Positions 1 to 8,050 of a stretch of DNA of 64,000 bases are shown one piece after another; positions within the stretch are counted from its first letter, which is position 1; the number at the start of each line of letters is the position of its first letter. This DNA is from Candidatus Dechloromonas phosphoritropha (GTDB taxonomy: Bacteria; Pseudomonadota; Gammaproteobacteria; Burkholderiales; Rhodocyclaceae): NCBI GenBank assembly GCA_016722705.1, contig JADKGN010000004.1, forward strand, positions 2,480,001-2,544,000, written 5' to 3'. Below the pieces are notes generated by a model that was not told the DNA's origin, did no database searches, and was given only the letters and a program-made list of their open reading frames with translations. The position numbers and the translations under genes were made by a program.

Positions 1-63
1 TTTGGTTCCGGCTCGTCCGGCTTAGGGTGCATAGTTTTGTACAACGTAAAGAAGGAGAATTTC

Positions 64-441
64 GTGAAATTTCCCAGTAAGTTGTTTCTGGCATTGAGCA
101 TTACTATTGCCAACGTCGCCATCAGCCCCGTCCAAGCGGCTGATATCCCGCTGGTTACCGGCGACCAGTGGACTAAATCGACACCAGAGATACAAAAAGC
201 CTACCTGATCGGTCTCGTCAATTTAACTCAGATCGACACCGCCTTCTCCGCGGGAAATCCGCCGACTGATGCGCAGAGTGTTCTGCCGCGCCTGGTAAAA
301 GGAATGCAGGGTCAGACACTCGACAGCGTGCGCGAAGGGCTAAACAAGTGGTATGCCGCGAACCCTGGAAAGCTGCAACGCCCGGTCATCGAGACCATCT
401 GGTTTGAAATGGCCGTACCCGGCCTGCAGAAGAACAAGTAA
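64..441 (+). CDS. secreted protein of unknown function
   Basis: About 125 residues. I place the start at GTG 64 because a good Shine-Dalgarno sequence (AAGGAG, about 52-57) lies just before it; an upstream ATG at 37 is in frame but has no such site. The N-terminus is a typical Sec signal peptide (lysine, hydrophobic stretch, cleavage near VQAA), so the mature protein is probably periplasmic. The mature part contains no motif I recognise. It is followed 12 bases later by a glycine-zipper lipoprotein, so the two probably form a small envelope operon. Function unknown. Confidence 0.7.
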   Translation: MKFPSKLFLALSITIANVAISPVQAADIPLVTGDQWTKSTPEIQKAYLIGLVNLTQIDTAFSAGNPPTDAQSVLPRLVKGMQGQTLDSVREGLNKWYAANPGKLQRPVIETIWFEMAVPGLQKNK

Positions 442-453
442 CGGAGAAAAATC

Positions 454-675
454 ATGAAAAGAATTGGAATGATCATAGCCATCGTGACCATTGCCGGCGT
501 CACAGGATGTACCGACATGACACCACGGCAGCAGGGAACGATGAGCGGTGCGGCGATCGGTGCCGCGGGCGGGGCAGGCATTGCAGCTATTTCCGGCGGC
601 AATGCGTGGACCGGAGCGGCCATCGGCGGCGCTGCCGGTGGCGTCGCCGGCAACATCAGGGGTGGTCGACAGTAA
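454..675 (+). CDS. glycine-zipper lipoprotein, small
   Basis: A 73-residue protein with a lipoprotein signal: a positively charged start, a hydrophobic segment and a lipobox ending VTGC at residues 16-19. The mature part is rich in GxxxG-like repeats (GAAIGAAGGAG, GAAIGGAAGG), the glycine-zipper pattern of outer-membrane-associated lipoproteins such as the YMGG/SlyB/OsmB-like families. It probably sits in the inner leaflet of the outer membrane. A ribosome site (GGAGAAAA) precedes the ATG. It follows the secreted protein at 64-441 on the same strand. Confidence 0.8.
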   Translation: MKRIGMIIAIVTIAGVTGCTDMTPRQQGTMSGAAIGAAGGAGIAAISGGNAWTGAAIGGAAGGVAGNIRGGRQ

Positions 676-928
676 CGATACTGAACCACAGCATGACGCG
701 CACCCGCCATTCGCCCTTGGATGCGGGTGGCGTTGTCTGGCCGGGCAGGTTCGGCTTTTGAACCAGCTAGAAATCGCCTGCGCTAGCGCAGGCGCCGGGA
801 GTTCTTCCCTTGCCCGGCAACGTAACCGCAGCCCTGCGGATCAGTGATAGACGATCTCGACGTTTTCCGGACGCAACCAGTCGTTCAGCGCATCAAGCAA
901 TAATTCGTCAAGGCGCACTCGTGCAAAA

Positions 929-1177
929 GTGGTCGATGACAACGGCGTCATGTTGATCTGGACCTTCAACTTCCGGGCAGCGCGCTGGGGCGGGGGCGAG
1001 ATGCAGGTCATCCGCGGCGTCTCCCATCTCAAATTCGACGCCGCGGGCAAGGTCAATTACCACCGCGATTACTGGGACGCAGTCGAGGAGCTTTACATGA
1101 AGCTTCCCGTTCTCGGCATGCTGATGCGCGGCCTGCGCTGGGCACTGGCGGCGCCGGTCGCTGGCGTCAGCCCCTGA
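929..1177 (+). pseudogene. 5'-truncated NTF2/SnoaL-like domain protein
   Basis: The reading frame encodes the second half of an NTF2-like (SnoaL-type) fold: a beta strand with LIWTFNF, then GVSHLKFDAAGKV, HRDYWDA and a C-terminal helix ELYMKLPVLGMLMR. This matches the C-terminal part of the family usually annotated as nuclear transport factor 2 family protein. The expected first 60-70 residues are missing and upstream DNA gives no matching sequence, so it is probably a remnant. It overlaps the 3' end of the convergent FMN reductase by about 11 bases. Confidence 0.55.
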
Positions 1178-1715
1178 TCAGGCGCGTCCACTCGACCAGC
1201 GCCTGCATCTGGCTGCCGACCAGAGCCGCGATCTTTTCGTCGGTCAGGTTGCCATCGGCGTCGAAGCTGCCGGAAAATGCATTGGAGAAGACTTCCGGCT
1301 TGCACAGCAAGTGCAGGTTGAGGAAGACGCAGACTTGGCGCAGGTGATACTGGGCGCGCGAGGTGCCCATGCCGGCGCCGGCGCCCATGAGGGCAGCGGG
1401 CTTGCCGGAAAGCAGCGCGTTGTCGGGTTCGCGCGAAGCCCAGTCGAGGATGTTCTTGAGCGCTGGCGCCAGCGAGTAGTTGTATTCCGTGCAGGCGAAG
1501 ATAAAGGCGTCGGCGGCGGCCATCTGCGCCAGGACGCGGGTCAAGGAGGCAGGTTTTTCCCCGATGTCGGCGTTATAGAAGGGAATGTCGGCGAGGCTGG
1601 CGATTTCCAGCGTGACGCCGGGGGGCAGGCGTGTCGCAGCGGCACGCAGCAGGCCGCGGTTGGCTGATGCGCGCCGCAGGCTGCCGGCAATGCCGAGGAA
1701 TTTCAGATTGGCCAT
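1167..1715 (-). CDS. NADPH-dependent FMN reductase family protein
   Basis: A 182-residue flavodoxin-like oxidoreductase. The start at 1715 is chosen because AAAGGA lies just before it and because the protein then opens with the family signature MANLKFLGIAGSLR, the FMN-phosphate loop. Further family motifs are ACTEYNYSLAPALKNILDW and KPAALMGAGAGMGTSRAQ. Relatives include chromate and quinone reductases (ChrR/YieF) and azoreductases, which transfer electrons from NAD(P)H through FMN to quinones or metal oxyanions. The exact substrate cannot be told from sequence. It is transcribed in the same direction as the potassium-channel gene upstream, with 46 bases between them. Confidence 0.85.
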   Translation of the reverse strand: MANLKFLGIAGSLRRASANRGLLRAAATRLPPGVTLEIASLADIPFYNADIGEKPASLTRVLAQMAAADAFIFACTEYNYSLAPALKNILDWASREPDNALLSGKPAALMGAGAGMGTSRAQYHLRQVCVFLNLHLLCKPEVFSNAFSGSFDADGNLTDEKIAALVGSQMQALVEWTRLIRG

Positions 1716-1761
1716 CGAAGGTCCTTTCATGTTCATGCTTGGGCGCACCAGAGCCTTGGTG

Positions 1762-3474
1762 TCAGGATGGCTGCCCGCCAGCCCTCCGGCGGGCAGCCAG
1801 CCAGTTCCAGACCCAGCTTCCGGTGACCTCGTGACCGGTGAGCACGTAATCGAGGTCACTCGGCCGGTAGAGCGTCAGTTCGAGATTACGGCGGGCGGCC
1901 AGCGAACTCGCGATGAGCAGTTGGTCGCCGGGGGCAAGCAGAAAGCCGTCGGGAGGCAGCAGGATCATCTCGTCTTCGCGGCGAATCAGCAGCGTGATGG
2001 CGCGCAGGGGTTGGCTGCGGTCGGTTCCGTCGCGGAGGATTTCGCCGAGCGTGATCCGCCGGCCCTGCATCAGCGCGCGATAGGCCGCCTGGGCTTCCTG
2101 AATATTCAGTTTCAGGCCCCAGATCACCGGTGCCAGGCCGTGACACAATTCCTGCAGGCGAACGACCAGGGCGTTGCTCCAGGATTCGTCGCACTCGCGG
2201 AGCAGGCCGATAAAGGCGGCGAGCATTGGCGCAGTCAGGATGGCGATGCATTCCTGAGCGACGATGCGGCTCGGAACCATCGTGTAATCGTCCCGGTAGG
2301 CTTCGAACAGCGGTGAATTGACGTGGAGGTTCTGGCGCGTCACGACAAAAAGCGACGGGTTGAGTTCGGCCGCGGTGACCGCGATCGACAGGTTGTTCAC
2401 GTCGCTGTCGCTGCCGGCGATGATCCCGCAGGCACTGCCTATTCCTGCCTGGAGCAGGGATTCGGCCTCTGTTCCGTAGCCCCGGATCGAGTTCGCCGTC
2501 TCTTCGGGATTGCACAACGGGTCGATGATGGTCAATTCGATTCCGGTGGGCATCAACTGGTCGGCGATCAGGCGTCCAAAGCGACCGTAGCCGCAAAGAA
2601 TCCATCGCCCGCGCGGCGGGTGGTAGATTTCCGGCAGAGGCGTTTCCGGCAGGGCGGTCACCAGTTCGATGAGGCGAAAGCGCTCCGGCGCGGTGATGGC
2701 GAGTGCCAGGTGCTCGGAGAAGCGCGCGAACGGATTGATGATGTGGTCGGTACCGAAGGAAGACATGTTGGCCGTCACCGACAGCGTTCGGCTTTGGGCA
2801 ATCACGGAAATCGACGGGTTGAGGAGGCGGACCGCGATCGCGATGGCCAGGTTGGCCTGCTCGTCGCTGGTTACCGCCAGTACGGCACGGCATTTCGGAT
2901 GTTTCAGGCCGGCCAGCAGCAGGTTGTCAGGAATACTGGCATCCGCCGCGAGGGCCGGCGTATCGGTCTTGAAATCCTGGAGGTCGAGTTCCTGCACGCG
3001 CAGCTCGTCCTTCTCGATCACGACGAAGGCGCGACCGGTACGATCAAGCGTCTTGCAGATCAGGTTTCCGGTCTCGCCGCAGCCGCAGACCAGGTAGAAG
3101 GGTTCCTTGAGCAGGCGAACGCGGCGACTGAAGCGGTTGGTGGTCAGCGTATTCTGAAAGCCCTTGTCCTGGAGCAGGGCGAACAGGGTGAAGAACGAAT
3201 ACGAATAGCCGACGACGGTCAGGTAGATGCTGACAGTAACCCACATCCGCTGGGCATCGGAAAAGGCATTGGGAACTTCACCGAAACCGATGGTGGTCGC
3301 CGTGTAGCTGATGAAATAAAAAGCGTGAAAGAAGCTGAGTGGGGCTGTTGCCTTGCCCTCGGCGTCGACGCCAGGGATCAGTGTCAGGCCGACCACCGAT
3401 ACCGCGTAGAGGACGATCAGGACGATAATCGGCATCCGCATGCGGCGCAGGGCGAGGAAAAAGGCGCTGTTCAC
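1762..3474 (-). CDS. two-TM potassium channel with tandem RCK domains
   Basis: A 570-residue protein. Residues about 12-35 and 75-100 are membrane helices flanking a pore loop whose filter reads TTIGFGEVP (a TxGFG/TxGYG-type potassium filter). Two RCK/TrkA-N Rossmann domains follow, each with a dinucleotide-binding glycine motif: GCGETG near residue 130 and GYGRFG near residue 295. The C-terminal 80 residues look like a TrkA-C domain (DGFLLAPGDQLLIAS). The tandem-RCK layout resembles MthK/GsuK-type gated channels, so nucleotide or ion gating is likely. A small membrane protein gene (3511-3894) lies directly upstream and may be its partner. It is an inner-membrane potassium channel or efflux gate. 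Confidence 0.85.
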   Translation of the reverse strand: MNSAFFLALRRMRMPIIVLIVLYAVSVVGLTLIPGVDAEGKATAPLSFFHAFYFISYTATTIGFGEVPNAFSDAQRMWVTVSIYLTVVGYSYSFFTLFALLQDKGFQNTLTTNRFSRRVRLLKEPFYLVCGCGETGNLICKTLDRTGRAFVVIEKDELRVQELDLQDFKTDTPALAADASIPDNLLLAGLKHPKCRAVLAVTSDEQANLAIAIAVRLLNPSISVIAQSRTLSVTANMSSFGTDHIINPFARFSEHLALAITAPERFRLIELVTALPETPLPEIYHPPRGRWILCGYGRFGRLIADQLMPTGIELTIIDPLCNPEETANSIRGYGTEAESLLQAGIGSACGIIAGSDSDVNNLSIAVTAAELNPSLFVVTRQNLHVNSPLFEAYRDDYTMVPSRIVAQECIAILTAPMLAAFIGLLRECDESWSNALVVRLQELCHGLAPVIWGLKLNIQEAQAAYRALMQGRRITLGEILRDGTDRSQPLRAITLLIRREDEMILLPPDGFLLAPGDQLLIASSLAARRNLELTLYRPSDLDYVLTGHEVTGSWVWNWLAARRRAGGQPS

Positions 3475-3510
3475 GCGGAGCTCCGGGTGCCGGCCGCTGC
3501 ATTCATGGAC

Positions 3511-3894
3511 TTAGCGGCGCAGCATCACGGTTTCGATGATGAGGATGATGACTGAGACGATATTGGCGAACAGTGCGCCGCCGGACAGCGAGACGACGCC
3601 GGACATGACCGACGGCGTCATGCCATCGCCGGTGACATGCACCGCCACTGCCCAGGTGATCGTCGCGGCGATCAGTTGCAGGTCGGCGACCAGGCTGGTG
3701 GACAGGTGAATGGCACCGATCTGCGTGCGGTCGCCGAACTTGAGCGCGGTGGTGATCAGGCTGACGACGAGCGCGGCCGCCAGTTCGTAGATGTGATGCA
3801 GTTCTGGGCGGTCTATGTCGCCGATGAAGAAACCGAAGTTGAGCGTCGCCGCCAGAACAATGAAGAAGCCAAAAATTACCTTTTCCAGATTCAT
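3511..3894 (-). CDS. small polytopic membrane protein (DUF6394-like)
   Basis: 127 residues with four predicted membrane segments, about residues 7-24, 36-52, 65-88 and 100-124. The conserved-looking start is NLEKVIFGFFIVLAATLNFG. I recall a family of this shape named DUF6394, whose genes often sit beside RCK potassium channels; that assignment is from memory. The gene is 36 bases upstream of the channel on the same strand, which suggests a shared transcript and perhaps an accessory subunit role. No catalytic motif is visible. Confidence 0.65.
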   Translation of the reverse strand: MNLEKVIFGFFIVLAATLNFGFFIGDIDRPELHHIYELAAALVVSLITTALKFGDRTQIGAIHLSTSLVADLQLIAATITWAVAVHVTGDGMTPSVMSGVVSLSGGALFANIVSVIILIIETVMLRR

Positions 3895-3927
3895 CGCTGC
3901 CGCTCCCTGGCTTGTTGCCGTCCGTGT

Positions 3928-4608
3928 TTAACGATTCTCGACCGGCGCTTCCGACGCCGCTGGCGCCGCTGGCGCCGGGGCCGAAGTTCCCAAGGTGGGC
4001 ATGGTGGTCAGGCGCTTGATCTCGGCGTCGCTCCTCACATCCATGACATTGACGACCTTGCGCACACCCTCGGTGGTGCGGGCGATGGTGACGGCAACCT
4101 TGGCTTCACGGTCGGTGACGATGCCCATCAGATAGGTGATGCCGGATTCGGTGACGACCTTGACATGGGTCGCCGACAGGTTCTTCTCGTCGACCAGTCG
4201 GGCCTTGACCTTTGACGTGATGTAACTGTCGTTGCTGCGTACCGAGAGCGAGGAGGCGGGACCGACGACAGTCTCGTTGATCACCTCCTTGACGCCGAGA
4301 ATCCTGGCCGCGTGCTCGCCGATGGCGGCCTTCGCTTCCTCGCTGGGAACCTCGCCGGTGATCAACAGGCGCTTGTTGAAGGCGGTGAAATTGAGATGGG
4401 ATGCCGCGGTGTAGCTCTCGGGAACGCTTTGTGCCGCTTTCCACTCGATGCCTTCGTCATCCGCCTGGACTCCCGTCGAGCGGCGGTCCTGCGCCGACAT
4501 CAGTCCGACCGTGGCGCCGGTGGCGATGACCGCCGGCACGCAACCTTCGAGGAGGGGCAGAGCCACGACCAGGGCGGTGATGGCGAGGGTGAGTTTGAGA
4601 TTTCTCAT
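3928..4608 (-). CDS. dolP: DolP-like dual BON-domain outer-membrane lipoprotein
   Basis: 226 residues. The start at 4608 overlaps the stop of the upstream isomerase gene (ATGA). The N-terminus is a lipoprotein signal with lipobox LLEGC. Two BON domains follow, one around residues 70-125 (RLLITGEVPSEEAKA, VKEVINETVV) and one around 135-195 (DSYITSKVKARLVDEK, VRKVVNVMDV). The tail is alanine/proline-rich. The combination, and its position next to the diaA/gmhA-like and yraN genes, match E. coli dolP (yraP), which helps maintain outer-membrane integrity. The protein is slightly longer than the E. coli one because of the tail. Confidence 0.85.
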   Translation of the reverse strand: MRNLKLTLAITALVVALPLLEGCVPAVIATGATVGLMSAQDRRSTGVQADDEGIEWKAAQSVPESYTAASHLNFTAFNKRLLITGEVPSEEAKAAIGEHAARILGVKEVINETVVGPASSLSVRSNDSYITSKVKARLVDEKNLSATHVKVVTESGITYLMGIVTDREAKVAVTIARTTEGVRKVVNVMDVRSDAEIKRLTTMPTLGTSAPAPAAPAASEAPVENR

Positions 4609-5198
4609 TGTTCGACTCCAAGAAGCAACGCGTCGATGCCATCGCACAGGCAATGGATGACGAGCAGGTGGGTTTCCTGAATTCGCGCCGTCCGGTCGGC
4701 CGGCACGCAAAGATGTATATCGTCGTCGCGCAGCATTTCGCCGACCTGGCCGCCGCCCCTGCCGGTGAGCGCGACGACGGGCATGGCGGCTTCGTGCGCC
4801 GAGCGGATCGCCTCGATCACGTTGCCCGAGTTGCCCGAAGTGGAGATCGCCAGCAGGACGTCGCCAGCGTGGCCGAGCGCTCGCACCTGCCGGGCGAAAA
4901 TCTGGTTGAAGGAGTAGTCGTTGCCGACGGCGGTCAGGATCGACGTGTCGGTGGTCAGCGCGATTGCCGCCAGTTCCTGACGCTCGACCTCGAAACGACC
5001 GACCAGCTCGGCGGCAAAGTGCTGCGCGTCGGCAGCCGAACCGCCATTGCCGCAAGCAAGGATCTTGCCGCCGTTGATCAGGCAAGCGGTCAGCGCCTCG
5101 ATGGCGCCGGCGACCGGCGCCGCCATCGCCTCAACAGCATTGAGCTTGGTCTGGGCGCTATCTTCGAAATGCCTGGCGACACGGGCTATCAGATCCAT
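4605..5198 (-). CDS. SIS-domain protein, DiaA/GmhA type
   Basis: 197 residues covering a full SIS (sugar isomerase) domain. Landmarks are KILACGNGGSAADAQHFAAE, TTDTSILTAVGNDYSF and the phosphosugar loop AISTSGNSGNVI. GmhA converts sedoheptulose 7-phosphate to a heptose phosphate for LPS core, whereas the paralogue DiaA binds DnaA and stimulates replication initiation. The gene order (rsmI, yraN, this gene, dolP) matches the E. coli diaA neighbourhood, which favours DiaA, but the active-site-like residues look retained, so isomerase activity cannot be excluded. It overlaps dolP by four bases, implying translational coupling. Confidence 0.8.
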   Translation of the reverse strand: MDLIARVARHFEDSAQTKLNAVEAMAAPVAGAIEALTACLINGGKILACGNGGSAADAQHFAAELVGRFEVERQELAAIALTTDTSILTAVGNDYSFNQIFARQVRALGHAGDVLLAISTSGNSGNVIEAIRSAHEAAMPVVALTGRGGGQVGEMLRDDDIHLCVPADRTARIQETHLLVIHCLCDGIDALLLGVEQ

Positions 5199-5242
5199 TT
5201 TCTGCGGTGGCTTTTTTGAGCGGGCAATTCAGTCATTCTACA

Positions 5243-5608
5243 TCACAGTTCGACGAAGACCTCGAACTCGACCCGCCGCCAGGGATTGGCGTGTTCGGTC
5301 AACTTCGCGATGCGCGCCATGAGTTTGTCGCCCTGATCCATCGCTGCCGCCAGTGCGCGGTTCTCGGCGCGCGGCACGTAGCCGAGCTTGTAGCCGTGCC
5401 ACTCGACGCGAATGGCATGCCGGTCGTGGTGGTTGTCGGGTTCGCGGATCAGGTCGAGACGATCACCGACCGCCATCTGCCGCCACTGCTCGCCGACCGC
5501 GTAATACTGGCTGCCGGCCAGCGGCGAACTCTGGACCAGGACGCGAATGCTTTCCGCCTGCGCCGTCGCCAGCCACAGAACCAGGCTAATCGTCAGCAGC
5601 AAACGCAT
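5243..5608 (-). CDS. secreted HIRAN-domain protein
   Basis: About 121 residues from ATG 5608. A start at 5635 is also open, but the 5608 start gives a clean signal peptide (MRLLLTISLVLWLATAQA). The mature part is a HIRAN domain: QYYAVGEQWRQM, GDRLDLIREPDNHHDRHAI, VEWHGYKLGYVPRAEN. HIRAN domains are best known as DNA-end-binding modules in the helicase HLTF, so an exported stand-alone version must have another ligand or role. It overlaps the 3' end of yraN by 23 bases. No function assigned. Confidence 0.75.
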   Translation of the reverse strand: MRLLLTISLVLWLATAQAESIRVLVQSSPLAGSQYYAVGEQWRQMAVGDRLDLIREPDNHHDRHAIRVEWHGYKLGYVPRAENRALAAAMDQGDKLMARIAKLTEHANPWRRVEFEVFVEL

Positions 5609-5948
5609 CACGGATCCATTTAAGTTGGTCGCCATCGATCAGCACGCAGTCGAAGCGGCAGTCGCATTCCACCTTGCCCGCCAGATAGTGCCGCGCGGCG
5701 AGGACGATGCGCTGGCGCTTGCCTGCGGTGATGCTCGCTGCGGCGCCACCGAAATTGTCGCGGCCGCGCAGTCTGACCTCGACGAAGACCAGCGTCCCGC
5801 CGTCACGACAGATCAGGTCGATCTCGCCGCCACGAACGCGAAAATTGCGCTCAATCACGCGTAGACCGCAGCGTTCCAGATAACGTGCTGCCTGCTCCTC
5901 GGCTTCGCGGCCGCGCGCCGTGGTGGTATCGTTGGACTTTGCCTGCAT
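5586..5948 (-). CDS. yraN: YraN family nuclease-like protein (UPF0102)
   Basis: 120 residues starting at ATG 5948. It carries the family pattern GREAEEQAARYLERCG, then GGEIDLICRDGGTLVFVEVR, which resembles a PD-(D/E)xK nuclease core (D and ExR/K), and GKRQRIVLAARHYL. The biochemical role of the family is unsettled, though a nuclease activity is plausible. The gene is divergent from rsmI with only about 10 bases between the two start codons. It heads a minus-strand series continuing into the HIRAN, DiaA-like and DolP genes. Confidence 0.88.
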   Translation of the reverse strand: MQAKSNDTTTARGREAEEQAARYLERCGLRVIERNFRVRGGEIDLICRDGGTLVFVEVRLRGRDNFGGAAASITAGKRQRIVLAARHYLAGKVECDCRFDCVLIDGDQLKWIRDAFAADD

Positions 5949-5958
5949 GCCTGTGAAG

Positions 5959-6819
5959 ATGATGGAAAAATTGGCCGCATTGTATGTCGTCCCGACCCCG
6001 CTCGGGAACCTCGCCGACCTGACCCGCCGCGCTGAGGAAATCCTGCGCGGCGTGCCCTGGGTCGCCGCCGAGGACACCCGCCACAGTGGCCCCCTGCTCA
6101 AGCAGCTTGGTTCGCGGGCGCGCCGGCTGCCCGCCCACCGGCACAACGAACACGAAGCAGCCGCCCGCATCGTCGAGCGGCTTCAGGCCGGTGAGGAGGT
6201 GGCGCTTATCGCCGACGCCGGCACGCCCGGGATCTCCGACCCCGGCGCCCGCATCGTCGCCGCCGTGCGCGCCGCCGGCTACCGGGTGATCCCGCTGCCC
6301 GGTCCGTGCGCGGCGACCACGGCCCTCTCCGCGTCCGGCCTGCTCGACGAGCATTTCCTGTTCCATGGCTTCCTGCCGAGCAAGGCCGGCCAGCGCCGCC
6401 AGGCCATCGAGGCATTGCGCGAATACCCGTGTGCGCTGGTTTTTTACGAAGCCCCGCATCGCATCCTCGAAGCAGTCGCCGACCTGGCCGCCGTGCTCGG
6501 CGAACGCACCCTGGTCATCGCCCGCGAGCTGACCAAGCTGTTCGAATCCATTCATTCCGGGCCGTTGACCGCGGCGCTCGACTGGCTGAAACAGGATCCC
6601 AACCGCCAGCGCGGCGAATTCGTTCTGATCGTTTCCGGCGCCCCGGCGCGGGGCAATGACGGCGAGGGCGAGCGCGTGTTGAAGCTGCTGCTGGCCGAGG
6701 GTCTGCCGGTGAAGCAGGCGGCCCGCCTGGCGGCGGCGATCAGTGGGGCGGCAAAGAATGCGCTGTATGAGTATGCCCTGGCGCTGAAGGAGCGCGGGTC
6801 GTCATCCACGGCTGCCTGA
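5959..6819 (+). CDS. rsmI: 16S rRNA (cytidine-2'-O) methyltransferase RsmI
   Basis: 286 residues from ATG 5959 (an adjacent ATG at 5962 is equally possible). RsmI adds a 2'-O-methyl group to C1402 of 16S rRNA using SAM. Family motifs are LYVVPTPLGNLADLTRRA at the N-terminus, AAEDTRHSGPLL, ADAGTPGISDPG and VIPLPGPCAATTALSASGL (tetrapyrrole-methylase fold), then FYEAPHRI and ELTKLFESI. The length is normal. Divergent from yraN, so the control regions of the two genes must overlap each other's coding starts. Confidence 0.95.
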   Translation: MMEKLAALYVVPTPLGNLADLTRRAEEILRGVPWVAAEDTRHSGPLLKQLGSRARRLPAHRHNEHEAAARIVERLQAGEEVALIADAGTPGISDPGARIVAAVRAAGYRVIPLPGPCAATTALSASGLLDEHFLFHGFLPSKAGQRRQAIEALREYPCALVFYEAPHRILEAVADLAAVLGERTLVIARELTKLFESIHSGPLTAALDWLKQDPNRQRGEFVLIVSGAPARGNDGEGERVLKLLLAEGLPVKQAARLAAAISGAAKNALYEYALALKERGSSSTAA

Positions 6820-7171
6820 TGTCCGGTCGATAGGGGCATGGCGCTTTGCGGGTTGGGGCCATGAATTGCTTCATCGCAGGCGAGAGTCCGACGCGGAGCC
6901 CATTGCTCGCGGAATACCGCGACGACCATCCACTTCAGGAGCGTAGTCCCTGTTGGTTGCATATCCGGGTGGCCAGATGGAGGGACGGCCTGGTTTCCCG
7001 CGCGCGCGAAAGCATATCCGCTTCCCTGTTTCCGCCAAGTGGTGGGCCATAAGTCACACGCATTGCTGGTGGGGCTGGGTGACCAACACGGTATCCAATG
7101 CGGAACGGAGTGATCCGGAATCGAATGGCCCTTTCGCGAATTCGTAATGGCGTAACCCTCGGTCGGTGGGC
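6820..7171. other. intergenic stretch, no supported gene
   Basis: About 350 bases between rsmI and the IS21 debris. I see no reading frame with recognisable protein character on either strand and no clear RNA or terminator. It may be eroded accessory DNA, in keeping with the mobile-element remnants that follow. Confidence 0.5.
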
Positions 7172-7267
7172 AAGGGCGTATCAACGGCGATTCAAAACCG
7201 ACACAGAATTCCTTCTATCAGCGATTTAAAGCTGATACACCCCCAAGTTCTGACCTTGCGCGGCATA

Positions 7268-7371
7268 GGGAGGCGCTGATTAATTCCTTTTTCGCGTCGA
7301 GCACGCAACGTAAGCTATTGATTGCAATGGGGCAGGAATTTCGCAAACCGATTAAATCAGCGCTTCCATAG
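7268..7371. repeat. MITE-like palindromic element
   Basis: A segment of about 104 bases bounded by imperfect inverted repeats, GGGAGGCGCTGATTAATTCC on the left and the complement-related GATTAAATCAGCGCTTCC on the right. CATAGG is present at both outer edges, overlapping the left repeat. No coding capacity. It looks like a small non-autonomous insertion or a solo pair of IS ends lying inside the IS21 remnant. Confidence 0.5.
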
Positions 7372-7430
7372 GTGTCTTGGAGGGCGGACCGAGGCCCAAC
7401 CGGAAAGATGCCTATGCCGTGCGGCGCTCA

Positions 7431-7713
7431 ATCGGTGGCCTCCGCTTTTCTGATCTGAACCATGCTGGCCTGGCGTTGATGCTTGAGCCAGTAACTTTCT
7501 CCGGCAATCGGCAAGCTGTGGGCATGGGTGCAGCAGGCGATCCGGTAGCGCCGCGGTCAGCGTGGCATCCTGCGTAAAGGTCGCATCCCATTGCCCAAAC
7601 GGCAGATTGCAGGTGACGATCAACGAACCCCGCTCGTCCCCCAACGGGACTTCCTTCGGGACGTAGCGGGCGGCAATGAGCTGGAAGAACAGATTAGCCT
7701 GCTCGCGGGTCAT
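7431..7713 (-). pseudogene. IstB (IS21 helper ATPase) C-terminal fragment
   Basis: Reading from 7713 downwards the frame gives REQANLFFQLIAARY, then ERGSLIVTCNLPFGQWD and LTAALPDRLLH, which is the C-terminal part of the IstB AAA+ ATPase. After LLH an extra base shifts the frame, and the family sequence continues in the next frame (LPIAGESYWLKHQRQASMVQ) to a stop near 7431. The Walker motifs are absent. It is directly preceded by an IstA stub. Confidence 0.7.
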
Positions 7714-8050
7714 CGGCAGTTAACCATTGAAGCGTTCGACCTTACCCTTGGTGCGCGCACGATAGGCCGAGTTTGACACTTTCGAGGCAAACGTCCGCCG
7801 CCCAGGTGGCCTCAGGCATCGACAACGAGCATGCGGGGGCGGGTTTTCAGGCTCATTCAGTACTACTTTCAAGATCGACCATGACTGAAACGCAGGACTC
7901 ACCGCGGAAGTGGTCTTGAATTTCCTATCCTTATCCTTTTGGTTGCCAGAAGGCATTCTTGAGTTACCATGTTCGATGAGTGGTTTTCCTCCTGGCCTGC
8001 GACACGCCAGCCACTTGTTTGCTGTTCAATAACTGACAAGGAGACTTTCG

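Larger units (their letters stand above)
7172..7800 (-). mobile_element. IS21-family remnant, internally deleted
   Basis: At 7172-7200 there is a terminal-repeat-like sequence (GTATCAACGGCGATTCAAAA) of the kind found at IS21-family ends, with a related inner copy at about 7215-7238. On the minus strand a short IstA piece (YRARTKGKVERFNG, about 7720-7765) runs into a stop and is followed at once by an IstB piece. Most of istA and the 5' part of istB are gone, so the element is dead. Confidence 0.7.

Noticed and set aside
841..1056. Minus-strand frame ending ALNDWLRPENVEIVYH near the NTF2-like fragment
   Set aside because: The tail looks protein-like, but the rest is the shadow of the plus-strand fragment and no family is recognised; too weak to call.
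4608..5219. Plus-strand frame of about 200 codons opposite the SIS-domain gene
   Set aside because: Shadow of the diaA/gmhA-like gene; composition (many R, G, D, Q) is typical of antisense reading in GC-rich DNA.
6552..7184. Long minus-strand frame running from rsmI into the intergenic region
   Set aside because: Half lies opposite rsmI and the rest has no recognisable motif or ribosome site; GC-rich shadow frame.
6820..7200. Possible RNase P RNA (rnpB) near rsmI, a linkage seen in some proteobacteria
   Set aside because: None of the conserved RNase P cores (such as GAGGAAAGTCCGGGC or ACAGAA regions) could be found.
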